A DNA stretch of 64,000 bases from Pseudomonadota bacterium (GTDB lineage Bacteria; Pseudomonadota; Alphaproteobacteria; Dongiales; Dongiaceae). Where the stretch lies: NCBI GenBank assembly GCA_016183985.1, contig JACPDN010000005.1, forward strand, positions 1 through 64,000, written 5' to 3'. The notes beneath the pieces are model-generated. The model did not search any database. It was given only the letters and a program-made list of their open reading frames with translations, and was not told where the DNA came from. The position numbers and the translations under genes are program-made. Positions 9,335 to 17,546 of this stretch are shown piece by piece; within the stretch, counting starts at the first letter, position 1, and every line of letters starts with the position of its first letter.

Positions 9335-9826
9335 ATGTCGCAATTTCTGAGACAGGGCTATTCGGGGGCGCAAATCGGCCTGCATTGGGTGATTGCACTT
9401 CTGGTTCTTTTCCAACTGATTTTCGGCGAGAGCATGGGCGCCGTCGACCGGGCGATCGCCCGGGGCGAGACGCCGGACGCGACGGACCAGTTCCTCGCCG
9501 GCGCGCATTATTGGGTCGGCATTGCGATCCTGGTACTCGTGGCATTGCGTGTCCTCATGCGCGTCGTCCAAGGCGCGCCGGAGCCGGTCGGCAGCGGCCT
9601 GCAGCTGAAGGCCGCGAAGATCATCCATGCCGTCTTCTATCTGCTGCTGATCGCGGTGCCCGTCACCGGCCTGCTGGCGGTCTATGTCAATGAGGAGATC
9701 GGCGAGGTGCATGAAATCGGCAAGCCGCTCTTCATCGCCGTCATCGTGCTGCATGCACTGGGGGCACTCTTCCATCACTTCAAGCTGAAGGACGACACAT
9801 TGCGGCGGATGTTCGTGCCGAGATAG
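9335..9826 (+). CDS. cytochrome b561-type membrane protein
   Basis: 163 aa with four predicted membrane helices. Histidines are placed as in b561/YodB-type di-haem cytochromes: GLHWVIALL in helix 1, GAHYWVGI in helix 2, IIHAVFYLLL in helix 3 and VLHALGALFHHF in helix 4. It should pass electrons from quinol across the inner membrane; the partner is not visible. The ATG at 9335 is preferred over 9320 because it gives the usual short cytoplasmic lead (MSQFLRQGYSGAQ). Its stop lies 6 bases from the convergent esterase gene. Confidence 0.85.
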   Translation: MSQFLRQGYSGAQIGLHWVIALLVLFQLIFGESMGAVDRAIARGETPDATDQFLAGAHYWVGIAILVLVALRVLMRVVQGAPEPVGSGLQLKAAKIIHAVFYLLLIAVPVTGLLAVYVNEEIGEVHEIGKPLFIAVIVLHALGALFHHFKLKDDTLRRMFVPR

Positions 9827-9832
9827 CGCCGG

Positions 9833-10744
9833 TCAATCCAGGATGAAGGCGGCGATCTCTTTGAGAGAGGCCTCCGCCTCGGGGAGATCGGCCTCGAACT
9901 CGAAGACATGCCACATGCCTTCCCAGACGCGCAGCTCGCAAGCGATGCCGGCTGCGCGCATCTTGGTCGAGAGGCGCGCGCAGTCGGAGAGGAACAGGTC
10001 GCGCGTGCCGGTGGTGATCAGGGTCTTCGGGAAATCCTTCGGGATATCTGCATAGATCGGTGAGACTTCGGGCGCCGTGAGATCGCGGCTGCCGGCATAG
10101 GCCCGCGCTGCGGGTTCGAGCGTTAGTTCGTAATGCAGCCAGGGATCGTTGCCGACCAGGGTCGAGAGCGTATCGCCGGTCTTGGTGAGATCCGACCAGG
10201 GCGACATCAGCGCGGCCTTCGCCGGTTTCTCCGCGACCTGCAGGAGCAGCGCCAGCGCCAAGCCGCCGCCGGCAGACTCACCGGCGACCGTCAGCGCTGC
10301 AGCGCCATAATGCGCGACGAGTGCCCGGTAGACGGAGAGGCCATTCTCCAACCCCTGCGGAAAGGGATGCTCCGGCGCCAAAGCGTAATAGGGCGCATAG
10401 ACCTTGCGCTTGGTGAGATGCGCGAGCCGCGCCGTGATGGCGAGATCCTCATCGGGCGAGCCCTGCACATAACCACCGCCGAAGAAATAAAGGATGGCAC
10501 TGTTGCCGACGATGTTGGCCGGCGTCACCACCTGCGTCGGCACCCCACCGATGACTTCCTCTGCCAGTGTCACGCCGAGGTCGAGCGCGAGGCGCAAGGC
10601 ATCCGGCACATAGAAGGCGGCACTCGCCTTGCGCCGTTCTTGAATGGCTCTTAGTTCCATTGACCTCGCGACGATCTCCGGCGCGTCACGCAACAAGGCC
10701 TGGGCCTGCGAACTGATGGTTGTGGGTGGCGGAGTATACGACAT
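9833..10744 (-). CDS. alpha/beta hydrolase, hormone-sensitive-lipase family
   Basis: 303 aa esterase-like protein. Nucleophile elbow GESAGGG near residue 146; probable acid in GTRDLFLSD; probable catalytic His in WEGMWHVFE near the end. The oxyanion-hole motif that is normally HGGG reads FGGGYVQGS here (context ILYFFGGG), so the family His is replaced by Phe. The hydrolase could still work through backbone amides but may have altered activity. No signal peptide, so cytoplasmic. Substrate unknown; short-chain acyl esters are usual for the family. Confidence 0.88.
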   Translation of the reverse strand: MSYTPPPTTISSQAQALLRDAPEIVARSMELRAIQERRKASAAFYVPDALRLALDLGVTLAEEVIGGVPTQVVTPANIVGNSAILYFFGGGYVQGSPDEDLAITARLAHLTKRKVYAPYYALAPEHPFPQGLENGLSVYRALVAHYGAAALTVAGESAGGGLALALLLQVAEKPAKAALMSPWSDLTKTGDTLSTLVGNDPWLHYELTLEPAARAYAGSRDLTAPEVSPIYADIPKDFPKTLITTGTRDLFLSDCARLSTKMRAAGIACELRVWEGMWHVFEFEADLPEAEASLKEIAAFILD

Positions 10745-10781
10745 TGCGAAGTAGTTTCCTTTGGGCCTACTATACTAAACA

Positions 10782-12809
10782 CTAACGGCAAAGCGCTTCG
10801 GCGACGCGAGCCACAATCTTTGCAGCGTTATCTTTTAGCGCAGGGCCAATGGCATCCAATTCGTCTACTGATTTCATTTTCTGTATATCAGTTCTTATAC
10901 TCTTGGCGACTGATGCCTTGTTAAATCGAATGTGATGACTTTCGCATGCGGTTACAAGCCTTCGCACGTTACCAGACCCTGGCGGAAGCTCTAAAGACAC
11001 CATGCCCGCGGCTCGCAGCTTGTCTGCATGAGTGCGTTCAAATGCCTGCAAGTAATAGACGTCACTGAAAAGGTCCTCCAGGGTAAAATCTCCTTCCGCC
11101 CCGACGACCTCGCCGATAAGCGCAGTGACTGCCTTCGTGTTTTTGTATTTTGTAAGCCATTTGGTTCTCAGTTTTTCTTCGCCTTTTCGTCCTGCATCAT
11201 CGGAATCGAACAACGCGAAGACGTCTAGATTCTGCCCGATCATATAGCTGGCAAGATAAACTAGCTCTGACGCGCCTCCTGCTGCGGTGATCAGAATGTC
11301 GTCGCTGATGCATGGAAGTGCTGAGCGAGTTAAGAGGCTTGATAGTTCTGACAAGATCCAAAAATCATCGACACCCTCGACCACAAGATTCTTCTGAGAA
11401 ACCAAAAAATGCTGACCAAGTGTCATTCCCAGAGCGGCCTGGAGGGTCAGTCGTTCGTCACTTCCGCTCCCAGATAAATTATCGGTGACCTCAGCTCCTC
11501 CATTTCGCTCAGTCATAATATGCAATCGTTTAGGCTCGCGTAGATCGACCAAGAACGGCAAGTGAGTAGTGTAGATCAAGGTGTTGAGTTCTGCGTACGC
11601 ATCCAGCCTCTTCAAGAGATCTGATTGCCCCCCTGGATGGAGGTGTAGGCCTGGCTCATCAAGCAATAATACGCAGTTCTTAAATGATGACTCGCTGTCA
11701 TGCATGAAGTGCAGATCGAAGGAGAAAAACCACTTAAAGCCCTGGGACTGCTCCTCGAATGGCACCATCCCCATGCCCTTATCTATTTCCTCGATGTTTG
11801 CAAAGAAAGTTTGTCCATCAACGCGAAACTCAAGTTTGTATTTGTGCTGGCCCCAGCGATTTGAGACAGCTTGCGTGATGTTCCTAGCACCGTCTTGCAA
11901 ATCATGCTGACGTTCTTCGATTTGCTGGGCGTCTTTTCCTTGCGCAATGAGTTTATTGAGATCAAGTCCGGCGAGATTGAGAAGCATTAGAATCGTCTCA
12001 TCTTCGCGCGTACATTTTTGAGTTTTTAGCCGAGAACTCAATTGCTCCAAGTCTGCGCGCCCGGAAAATTCTCGATACTCGTCCATGTATACAAATATGG
12101 GAACGCTCCGGAGAACAAATTTCAGAGCAATGGCACTGCACGTAGGAAGCTGCTCAACGGCAGCGAGGAGTTCATTGGTAGTAATTGTAAAATGCTGAAG
12201 CGTCGATTGCTCCGCTCCTTGTGTAGAAGGGTCGCTTGAGAACTCAGACTTCAACTGGCGCCGAGCTTCTGCGAGAGCTTCTTTAGCTCGGCCAAATTCG
12301 CCGTTGAGGACAAGAACTTCAATTCGTTGGTAGGCGACTTGCAGCTGAGAGATAAATTTATGGCCTCCTATCTTTAAATTAGGTGCCGTGTATTTCTTTA
12401 CTGCCTCTTGAAGCGATCGCTTCATAGGGCGATCAGGAAAGCATTCAAGCGGCGAACCAATGAACGAGAGCTGACCATCGTAACGTCGGCCGATAGTGAT
12501 GTGCTCGGGCGTTGAATCGCGCCAACTGAGATTTGTCAGCTGTTGGTGTTCTTTTTGATCAAGTGCAAATGTGCACTCACATACGATTGTATTGGCATCC
12601 CTTTGTCTACGTCTGCCGCGGGGCCATTCTTTGTTGATGTCGTAGGCGATATTTTTCTGATGGGGATTAAATTTGTGTAGGGCCTTAAGCAGTGATGTTT
12701 TCCCGGATTGATTCTTGCCGACGATGCAGTTCAGCGGATCCAAAATATGAACATCCCCTGAGTCATTGATGTTGCGGAAATTCCGCACGCGGAAGGATAG
12801 CAGCTGCAT
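10782..12809 (-). CDS. OLD-family ATP-dependent endonuclease-like protein (AAA ATPase + TOPRIM)
   Basis: 675 aa from the ATG at 12809, which has a GGGGGC site seven bases upstream; the frame stays open to 12887. N-terminal ABC/SMC-like ATPase: Walker A GKNQSGKTSLLKAL near residue 34-47, Walker B-like NCVLLLDEPGLHLHPGG near 380, and D-loop/H-region YTTHLPFLVD. C-terminal TOPRIM: acidic VVEGVDDFWIL and FALFDSDDAGRKG. This matches overcoming-lysogenization-defect (OLD) nucleases, used in phage defence or DNA repair. No GajB-type helicase lies next to it, so it would be a stand-alone class 1 type. Its AT-rich codons contrast with both neighbours, indicating transfer. Confidence 0.87.
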   Translation of the reverse strand: MQLLSFRVRNFRNINDSGDVHILDPLNCIVGKNQSGKTSLLKALHKFNPHQKNIAYDINKEWPRGRRRQRDANTIVCECTFALDQKEHQQLTNLSWRDSTPEHITIGRRYDGQLSFIGSPLECFPDRPMKRSLQEAVKKYTAPNLKIGGHKFISQLQVAYQRIEVLVLNGEFGRAKEALAEARRQLKSEFSSDPSTQGAEQSTLQHFTITTNELLAAVEQLPTCSAIALKFVLRSVPIFVYMDEYREFSGRADLEQLSSRLKTQKCTREDETILMLLNLAGLDLNKLIAQGKDAQQIEERQHDLQDGARNITQAVSNRWGQHKYKLEFRVDGQTFFANIEEIDKGMGMVPFEEQSQGFKWFFSFDLHFMHDSESSFKNCVLLLDEPGLHLHPGGQSDLLKRLDAYAELNTLIYTTHLPFLVDLREPKRLHIMTERNGGAEVTDNLSGSGSDERLTLQAALGMTLGQHFLVSQKNLVVEGVDDFWILSELSSLLTRSALPCISDDILITAAGGASELVYLASYMIGQNLDVFALFDSDDAGRKGEEKLRTKWLTKYKNTKAVTALIGEVVGAEGDFTLEDLFSDVYYLQAFERTHADKLRAAGMVSLELPPGSGNVRRLVTACESHHIRFNKASVAKSIRTDIQKMKSVDELDAIGPALKDNAAKIVARVAEALCR

Positions 12810-12891
12810 TGCTTTGCGCCCCCTAACTATTACTTTTAATTGATGTGAAATATACGTGACCCGCCATGCGAGTGACAAGTCCGCCAAAAAA

Positions 12892-12922
12892 ACGCCCCGG
12901 TCTTTCGGCCGGGGCGTTTTGT
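12892..12922 (-). terminator. Rho-independent terminator after the dehydrogenase gene
   Basis: Stem AAAACGCCCCGG / CCGGGGCGTTTT around a short TCTTTCGG-type loop, read on the minus strand after the 12946 stop and ending in a T-run. The symmetric A/T flanks mean it could act in both directions, but only the minus-strand gene ends here. Confidence 0.88.
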
Positions 12923-12945
12923 TTGGGTCGGACTGAAGCTCGCTA

Positions 12946-15507
12946 TCAGGTACGCGGCTTCAGGTTTTCCGGGTCATAGAGCGGCTTGTAGCCCACGCCC
13001 GCCACTTCCATCGTGTAGTGTTCGCCGAAATATTCGACGATGAGCTTGCGGCCGACTTGGGCATAGGACCAGGGGAGGTAGGCCAGCGCGATGTTCTTGC
13101 CGATGGTGGGGCCGTAGGCGATCGAGGTGGTGAAGGAGCGGCGGCCGAGGTCGTCGACCAGGGTCTCCTTCGTCTCCGGGTCCATGACCGGCAGGATGCC
13201 GACGGGATAGCGGGCCACACCCTTGCTGTCGATGTTATCGGTCATCACGAGGGTGCAGAGCATCGCCACCTGGTTCGGCAGCGCGCGGTGCCGGATGTTC
13301 GCCGCCTTGCCGCGGAAGTCGGCTTCCTTGACCTTCGGACGCTGCAGGTCGCTTTCGATGAGGTTGTACTCGGTCAAGAGATCGGCGTTCTGCAGGCGCA
13401 GGCTCTTTTCCATGCGGCGGCTGTTGGCGTAGGTCTCGACGCCGAAAGCCATGACGCCGGTCGAGCGCAGGGCGTCCCAGACGGCGAGGCCGTCCTCGTA
13501 CTTCATATGGAGTTCCCAGCCCTGCTCGCCGACATAGGAGATGCGGAAGGCGGTGACGTTCTTGCCGCCGATCTTGATCTGCTTGATGGCGGCGAAGGGG
13601 AAGGCTGCGGGTTCGAGGCCGGCCGGGTCTTCCACGACCTTCTGCAGGGTCACGCGGGCATTGGGGCCCCAGATGCCGATGGTGATGTACTCGGCGGCAA
13701 CGTCGGTCACCTTGACGTTGTAGCCCTTATCCTCGGCCATGCGGCGGATGTAGTGGAAATCGCGCGGGCCGGCATCGGCACCGTCGATGACGCGGATGCG
13801 GTCCGGCATGCGGATGACGGTAAGGTCAGCGCGCACCATGCCCTCGTCATCGAGGAAGTGCGTGTAGATGCCCTTGCCGATATTAGCGTCGCCGCCGATC
13901 TTGGCGGCGCAGATCCATTCCATGAGTTCGACATGGTCCGGACCTTCGACGTCGAACATGTAGAAGTGCGAGAGGTTGACGATACCGCAATCCTCGCTCA
14001 TGGCGAGATGTTCGGCATTGGAGACGCGCCAGAAATGGCGGTTGTCCCACTCGTTCGCACGCACCGGCACGCGGTTGCCGTACTTTTCGAGGAGATGCTC
14101 ATTGGCCTTGTAGCCATGAGCACGTTCCCAGCCGCCGAGTTCCATGAAGTAGCCGCCGAGTTCCTTCTCGCGCTCGTAGAAGGGCGAGCGCTTCACGTTG
14201 CGGCCGGTGTCATAGGGTTCGCGCGGATGGACAGCCGGGTTGTAGATCTTGCGCGCGGCTTCGCCGCAGCGGCCTTCGATGAAGCTCTCTTCCATCATAT
14301 GCGGATAGAAGCGGGCGAAGTCGATCTTGTTGTGATCGATCGGCGTGCGGCCATCGGTCATCCAATCGGCCAAGAGCTTGCCCATGCCGGGGCCGTCCTT
14401 GACCCAGACGCCGACGGCGTACCACAGGCCGCGCACCTTCTGGCTTTCGCCGATAGAGGGGCCGCCATCGGTGGTCACCTGCAGCAGGCCGTTGAAGGAG
14501 CGCTTCTCCTCATAGCCGAGTTCGCCCAGGATCGGCGTCAGTTCGATGGCGCGCTCCAGCGGCTCGAGGATCTGCTCCATGTCGAGATCGCGCTGCGAGG
14601 GGGAGAGGCGGGCTTGTTCCTTTTCAAGAAGATCGCGCGGATGGACCATGCGCGGGTTCTTCTCTTCGTAATAGCCCCACTCGATCATGCCGCCTTCGGC
14701 CGTGGTGGGATCGCCGGTGTCGCGCATATAGGCCGAGTTGCCCTGGTCGCGCAGCAGCGGCCAGCCGATTTCCTTGCCGGTGCCCTTGAACTGGTCATAG
14801 GGCCCGAAGAAGCACAGCGGGTGATCGACCGGCATGACCGGGAGATCCTCGCCCGCCATTTCGGCGATGAGGCGGCCCCAGAGGCCGGCGCTCACCACGA
14901 CGTAATCGGCCATGACGGTGCCGCGGTCGGTGACGACGCCTTTGACGCGGCCGTTCTCGATCACCAGCGACTTCGCCGCGGTATGGGCGAAGACCTGGAG
15001 CTTGCCGGCGGCTTCAGCCTGTTCCACGAGCTTGCCCGCGACGGTCTGCGAGCGCGGGATGACGAGGCCGGCATCCGGATCCCACAGGCCGCCCTGGACC
15101 TTGTCTTCCTCAATGAGCGGGAACTTCTTCTTGATCTCGGCCGGGGTCACAAGCCGCGCGCGGGTGCCGAAGGCCTTGGCAGACGCGACCTTGCGCTTGA
15201 TTTCGTCCATGCGGCCGGTGTCGCCGACGCGGGCGACTTCCAGGCCGCCGACGCGGTCGTAATGGCCGAGCTTGCTGTAGAAATCGATGGAGTAGAGGGA
15301 GGACCAGCAGGACAGGAAGTCGTGGCTGGTCATGTAGCAGAAGTCCGAGGCGTGGGCCGTCGAACCGATATCGGTGGGGACACCGGACTTGTCGATGCCG
15401 ACAATGTCGTCCCAGCCGCGTTCGACCAGGTGATGCGCGATCGACGCGCCGACGATGCCGCCCAAACCGACGATGACGACCTTGGCCTTAGCCGGAAACT
15501 CTGCCAT
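12946..15507 (-). CDS. dimethylglycine/sarcosine dehydrogenase-like FAD oxidoreductase with GcvT domain
   Basis: 853 aa, two-part architecture. Residues 1-~390 form a DAO-type FAD domain: GLGGIVGASIAHHL nucleotide fold, then GSTAHASDF, where His52 aligns with the His that carries covalent FAD in dimethylglycine dehydrogenase. Residues ~430-850 form the GcvT-like tetrahydrofolate domain (SYVGEQGWELHM, GVETYANSRRMEKSLR). The expected reaction is oxidative N-demethylation of dimethylglycine or a related methylamine, giving methylene-tetrahydrofolate. The segment ASDFCYMTSHDFLSCW after the flavin His differs from the usual HAAGL and marks a separate subfamily. It is divergent from an MttB-type methyltransferase across a 365-base gap and ends at a clear terminator. 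Exact substrate unproven. Confidence 0.85.
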   Translation of the reverse strand: MAEFPAKAKVVIVGLGGIVGASIAHHLVERGWDDIVGIDKSGVPTDIGSTAHASDFCYMTSHDFLSCWSSLYSIDFYSKLGHYDRVGGLEVARVGDTGRMDEIKRKVASAKAFGTRARLVTPAEIKKKFPLIEEDKVQGGLWDPDAGLVIPRSQTVAGKLVEQAEAAGKLQVFAHTAAKSLVIENGRVKGVVTDRGTVMADYVVVSAGLWGRLIAEMAGEDLPVMPVDHPLCFFGPYDQFKGTGKEIGWPLLRDQGNSAYMRDTGDPTTAEGGMIEWGYYEEKNPRMVHPRDLLEKEQARLSPSQRDLDMEQILEPLERAIELTPILGELGYEEKRSFNGLLQVTTDGGPSIGESQKVRGLWYAVGVWVKDGPGMGKLLADWMTDGRTPIDHNKIDFARFYPHMMEESFIEGRCGEAARKIYNPAVHPREPYDTGRNVKRSPFYEREKELGGYFMELGGWERAHGYKANEHLLEKYGNRVPVRANEWDNRHFWRVSNAEHLAMSEDCGIVNLSHFYMFDVEGPDHVELMEWICAAKIGGDANIGKGIYTHFLDDEGMVRADLTVIRMPDRIRVIDGADAGPRDFHYIRRMAEDKGYNVKVTDVAAEYITIGIWGPNARVTLQKVVEDPAGLEPAAFPFAAIKQIKIGGKNVTAFRISYVGEQGWELHMKYEDGLAVWDALRSTGVMAFGVETYANSRRMEKSLRLQNADLLTEYNLIESDLQRPKVKEADFRGKAANIRHRALPNQVAMLCTLVMTDNIDSKGVARYPVGILPVMDPETKETLVDDLGRRSFTTSIAYGPTIGKNIALAYLPWSYAQVGRKLIVEYFGEHYTMEVAGVGYKPLYDPENLKPRT

Positions 15508-15872
15508 TTCCCGTGACTCCGAAGTGGTAATTTGCGCGAGACTATATGGCGGCGGTGGGGCGATTGCTGCCTGTTTGCGACATTAGCAAAATGGGCCGCG
15601 ACAAGGGGCCGAGAAAGTGGGCGCTATGCGCCGGTTTTCGCAGGAAATTTGGGTTCTGTAGGCCACCCTGCGGGTGGCTGGCCCAATTGTGACGCAAATA
15701 GGACAAGTCCCGGTATTGCGCCGCAAAATCAACGTTTTCCGGAATGGCGCATTTGGCGCGATCTGGTGAGGCATTGTCGCGCTTTCGCTAGAGCAACAGG
15801 GCGTCCGGTGCCGATATGGGCGACGATTTAGTCATCCCTCTATTAGTTTGATTCACGGGAAAGGCCTTTAAA
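15508..15872. promoter_or_regulatory. Divergent promoter region between dehydrogenase and mttB1
   Basis: 365 bases with no protein-like frame. It contains a perfect 7-bp hairpin GCCACCC-TGC-GGGTGGC at 15662-15678. I see no cobalamin-riboswitch B12 box or other recognisable leader. A regulator shared by both genes is plausible. Confidence 0.5.
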
Positions 15873-17435
15873 ATGTCGACAGCGGAACAGACAGCGGAAG
15901 CCGGCGGCGGCAGGCGTGCGCGCGGCGGCGCCGACGCGCGCCGGGCGCAGCGTCAGAAGCCCAAGCTGGTCCAGAACCCTTATATCGTCCGCAAGATTCC
16001 GCTGGTGACGGTGCTGGATGAAGAAGGCCTTGCCATGATGGAGCGCAATGCCGACACCATCCTGCAGGAAGTCGGCATCGAGTTCCGGGACGAGCCGGAA
16101 GCGCTTGAGCTGTGGAAAAAGGCCGGCGCCGATGTGAAGGGCACCCGCATCCGCTTCCCGCGCGGCCTTGCGCGCTCGATCGTGCAGAAATCGGCACCCA
16201 GCCAATACATCCAGTATGCCCGCAACCCAGAGCGGAACGTGCAGATCGGCGGCAACGCCACGGTCTTCGCCCCGGTCTATGGCCCGCCCTTCGTGCGTGA
16301 CCTCGATAACGGCCGCCGCTATGCGACCATCGCCGACTTCCAGAACTTCGTGAAGCTCGCCTATATGTCGCCCTCGATTCATCATTCGGGTGGCACGGTG
16401 TGCGAGCCGGTCGATCTGCCGGTCAATAAGCGGCATCTCGACATGGTCTACAGCCATATCAAGCTCAGCGATAAGCCGTTCATGGGCTCGGTCACGGCGC
16501 CGGAACGCGCCGAGGACACGGTCGAGATGGCCAAGATCCTGTTCGGCGCCGATTTCGTCGCCAAGAACACGGTGCTGACCAGCCTCATCAACGCGAACTC
16601 GCCGATGGTCTGGGACGGCACCATGCTGGGTGCCATGAAGGTCTATGCCCGCAACAACCAGGCCTGCATCACCACGCCGTTCATTCTGGCGGGTGCCATG
16701 AGCCCGGTGACGGCGGCCGGCACCATCGCCCAGGTTCTGGCCGAGGTTCTGGCCGGCGCGGCGACGGCCCAGCTTTACAATCCCGGCGCACCGGTGATCT
16801 TCGGCGTGTTTGCCTCCTCGATCTCGATGCAGTCCGGTGCGCCGACTTTCGGTACGCCGGAGCCGACGCTGGTGTCGCTGGCTTGCGCCCAGCTCGCCCG
16901 TCGCCTCGGCATCCCGTTCCGCACCGGCGGCTCGCTCTGCGGTTCCAAGATCGCCGATGCCCAGGCGGCCTATGAGAGCGCCCAGACGCTGCTGCCGACC
17001 CTGCAGGCGGGCACCAATTTCGTGCTGCATGGCGCCGGTTGGCTCGAAGGCGGTCTCTCGGCCGGCTACGAGAAGTTCATCATGGATGCCGACCAGCTCG
17101 GCATGATGCAGACGCTGGCCAAGGGCATTGATCTGTCGGAGAACGGCCAGGCGCTCGACGCCATCCGCGAAGTGGGGCCGGGCAGCCATTTCCTGGGCTG
17201 CGCCCATACCCAGGCCAATTTCGAGACGGCCTTCTATCGCTCCAACATTGCCGATAACAACTCGTTCGAGCAGTGGGAAGCGGAAGGCGCCCAGGATGCC
17301 GCGCAGCGCGCCAACAAGATCTTCAAGCGCATGCTGGGCGATTACGAGGCCCCGGCCCTCGATCCGGCCGTCGACGAGGCGCTGAAGGAATTCATTGCCA
17401 AGAAAAAGGCCGCGACTCCGGACAGCAACGTCTAA
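15873..17435 (+). CDS. MttB-family (trimethylamine/glycine-betaine type) methyltransferase, paralogue 1
   Basis: 520 aa, full-length member of the trimethylamine methyltransferase MttB superfamily, with a basic Arg/Gly-rich ~35-residue lead. Family landmarks include SGAPTFGTPEP, FRTGGSLCGSKIADAQAAYES, LHGAGWLEGGL and REVGPGSHFLGCAHT. There is no in-frame amber codon, so it is the non-pyrrolysine type typified by glycine betaine methyltransferase MtgB. Such enzymes move a methyl group from a quaternary amine to a corrinoid protein; no MtgC/MttC-like corrinoid protein is in this window. Divergent from the dehydrogenase and followed by a strong terminator, so it is a single-gene unit. Its true substrate is unknown. 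Confidence 0.88.
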   Translation: MSTAEQTAEAGGGRRARGGADARRAQRQKPKLVQNPYIVRKIPLVTVLDEEGLAMMERNADTILQEVGIEFRDEPEALELWKKAGADVKGTRIRFPRGLARSIVQKSAPSQYIQYARNPERNVQIGGNATVFAPVYGPPFVRDLDNGRRYATIADFQNFVKLAYMSPSIHHSGGTVCEPVDLPVNKRHLDMVYSHIKLSDKPFMGSVTAPERAEDTVEMAKILFGADFVAKNTVLTSLINANSPMVWDGTMLGAMKVYARNNQACITTPFILAGAMSPVTAAGTIAQVLAEVLAGAATAQLYNPGAPVIFGVFASSISMQSGAPTFGTPEPTLVSLACAQLARRLGIPFRTGGSLCGSKIADAQAAYESAQTLLPTLQAGTNFVLHGAGWLEGGLSAGYEKFIMDADQLGMMQTLAKGIDLSENGQALDAIREVGPGSHFLGCAHTQANFETAFYRSNIADNNSFEQWEAEGAQDAAQRANKIFKRMLGDYEAPALDPAVDEALKEFIAKKKAATPDSNV

Positions 17436-17455
17436 ACCGGCCCATATGAACCAGC

Positions 17456-17485
17456 GAAAAGGCGCCCTTGCGGCGCCTTTTTGTT
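17456..17485 (+). terminator. Rho-independent terminator after mttB1
   Basis: Stem AAAAGGCGCC / GGCGCCTTTTT with a CTTGC loop, followed by TTGTTTTG, 20 bases after the mttB1 stop. Confidence 0.9.
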
Positions 17486-17546
17486 TTGCGCCGGCCGCAA
17501 GCACATGTAGAGATTGGGCCAGACTATCGGGGGAACGGCCATCAGC

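Noticed and set aside
9188-9778. Upstream extension of the GNAT reading frame
   Set aside because: Lies antisense to the cytochrome b561 gene and is not GNAT-like; the real start is at 9187.
4862-12809. DUF2971 and OLD genes as one defence system
   Set aside because: They are separated by several core-type genes with no shared operon; only separate transfer is supported.
13018-15516. Long plus-strand frame opposite the flavoprotein
   Set aside because: Exact antisense shadow of the dehydrogenase gene with no protein-like motifs.
15508-15872. Cobalamin riboswitch ahead of mttB1 or the flavoprotein
   Set aside because: No B12-box or supporting stem pattern could be found.
15873-17435. Pyrrolysine-containing MttB
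   Set aside because: The frame is full length without an in-frame amber codon, and no pyl genes are visible.
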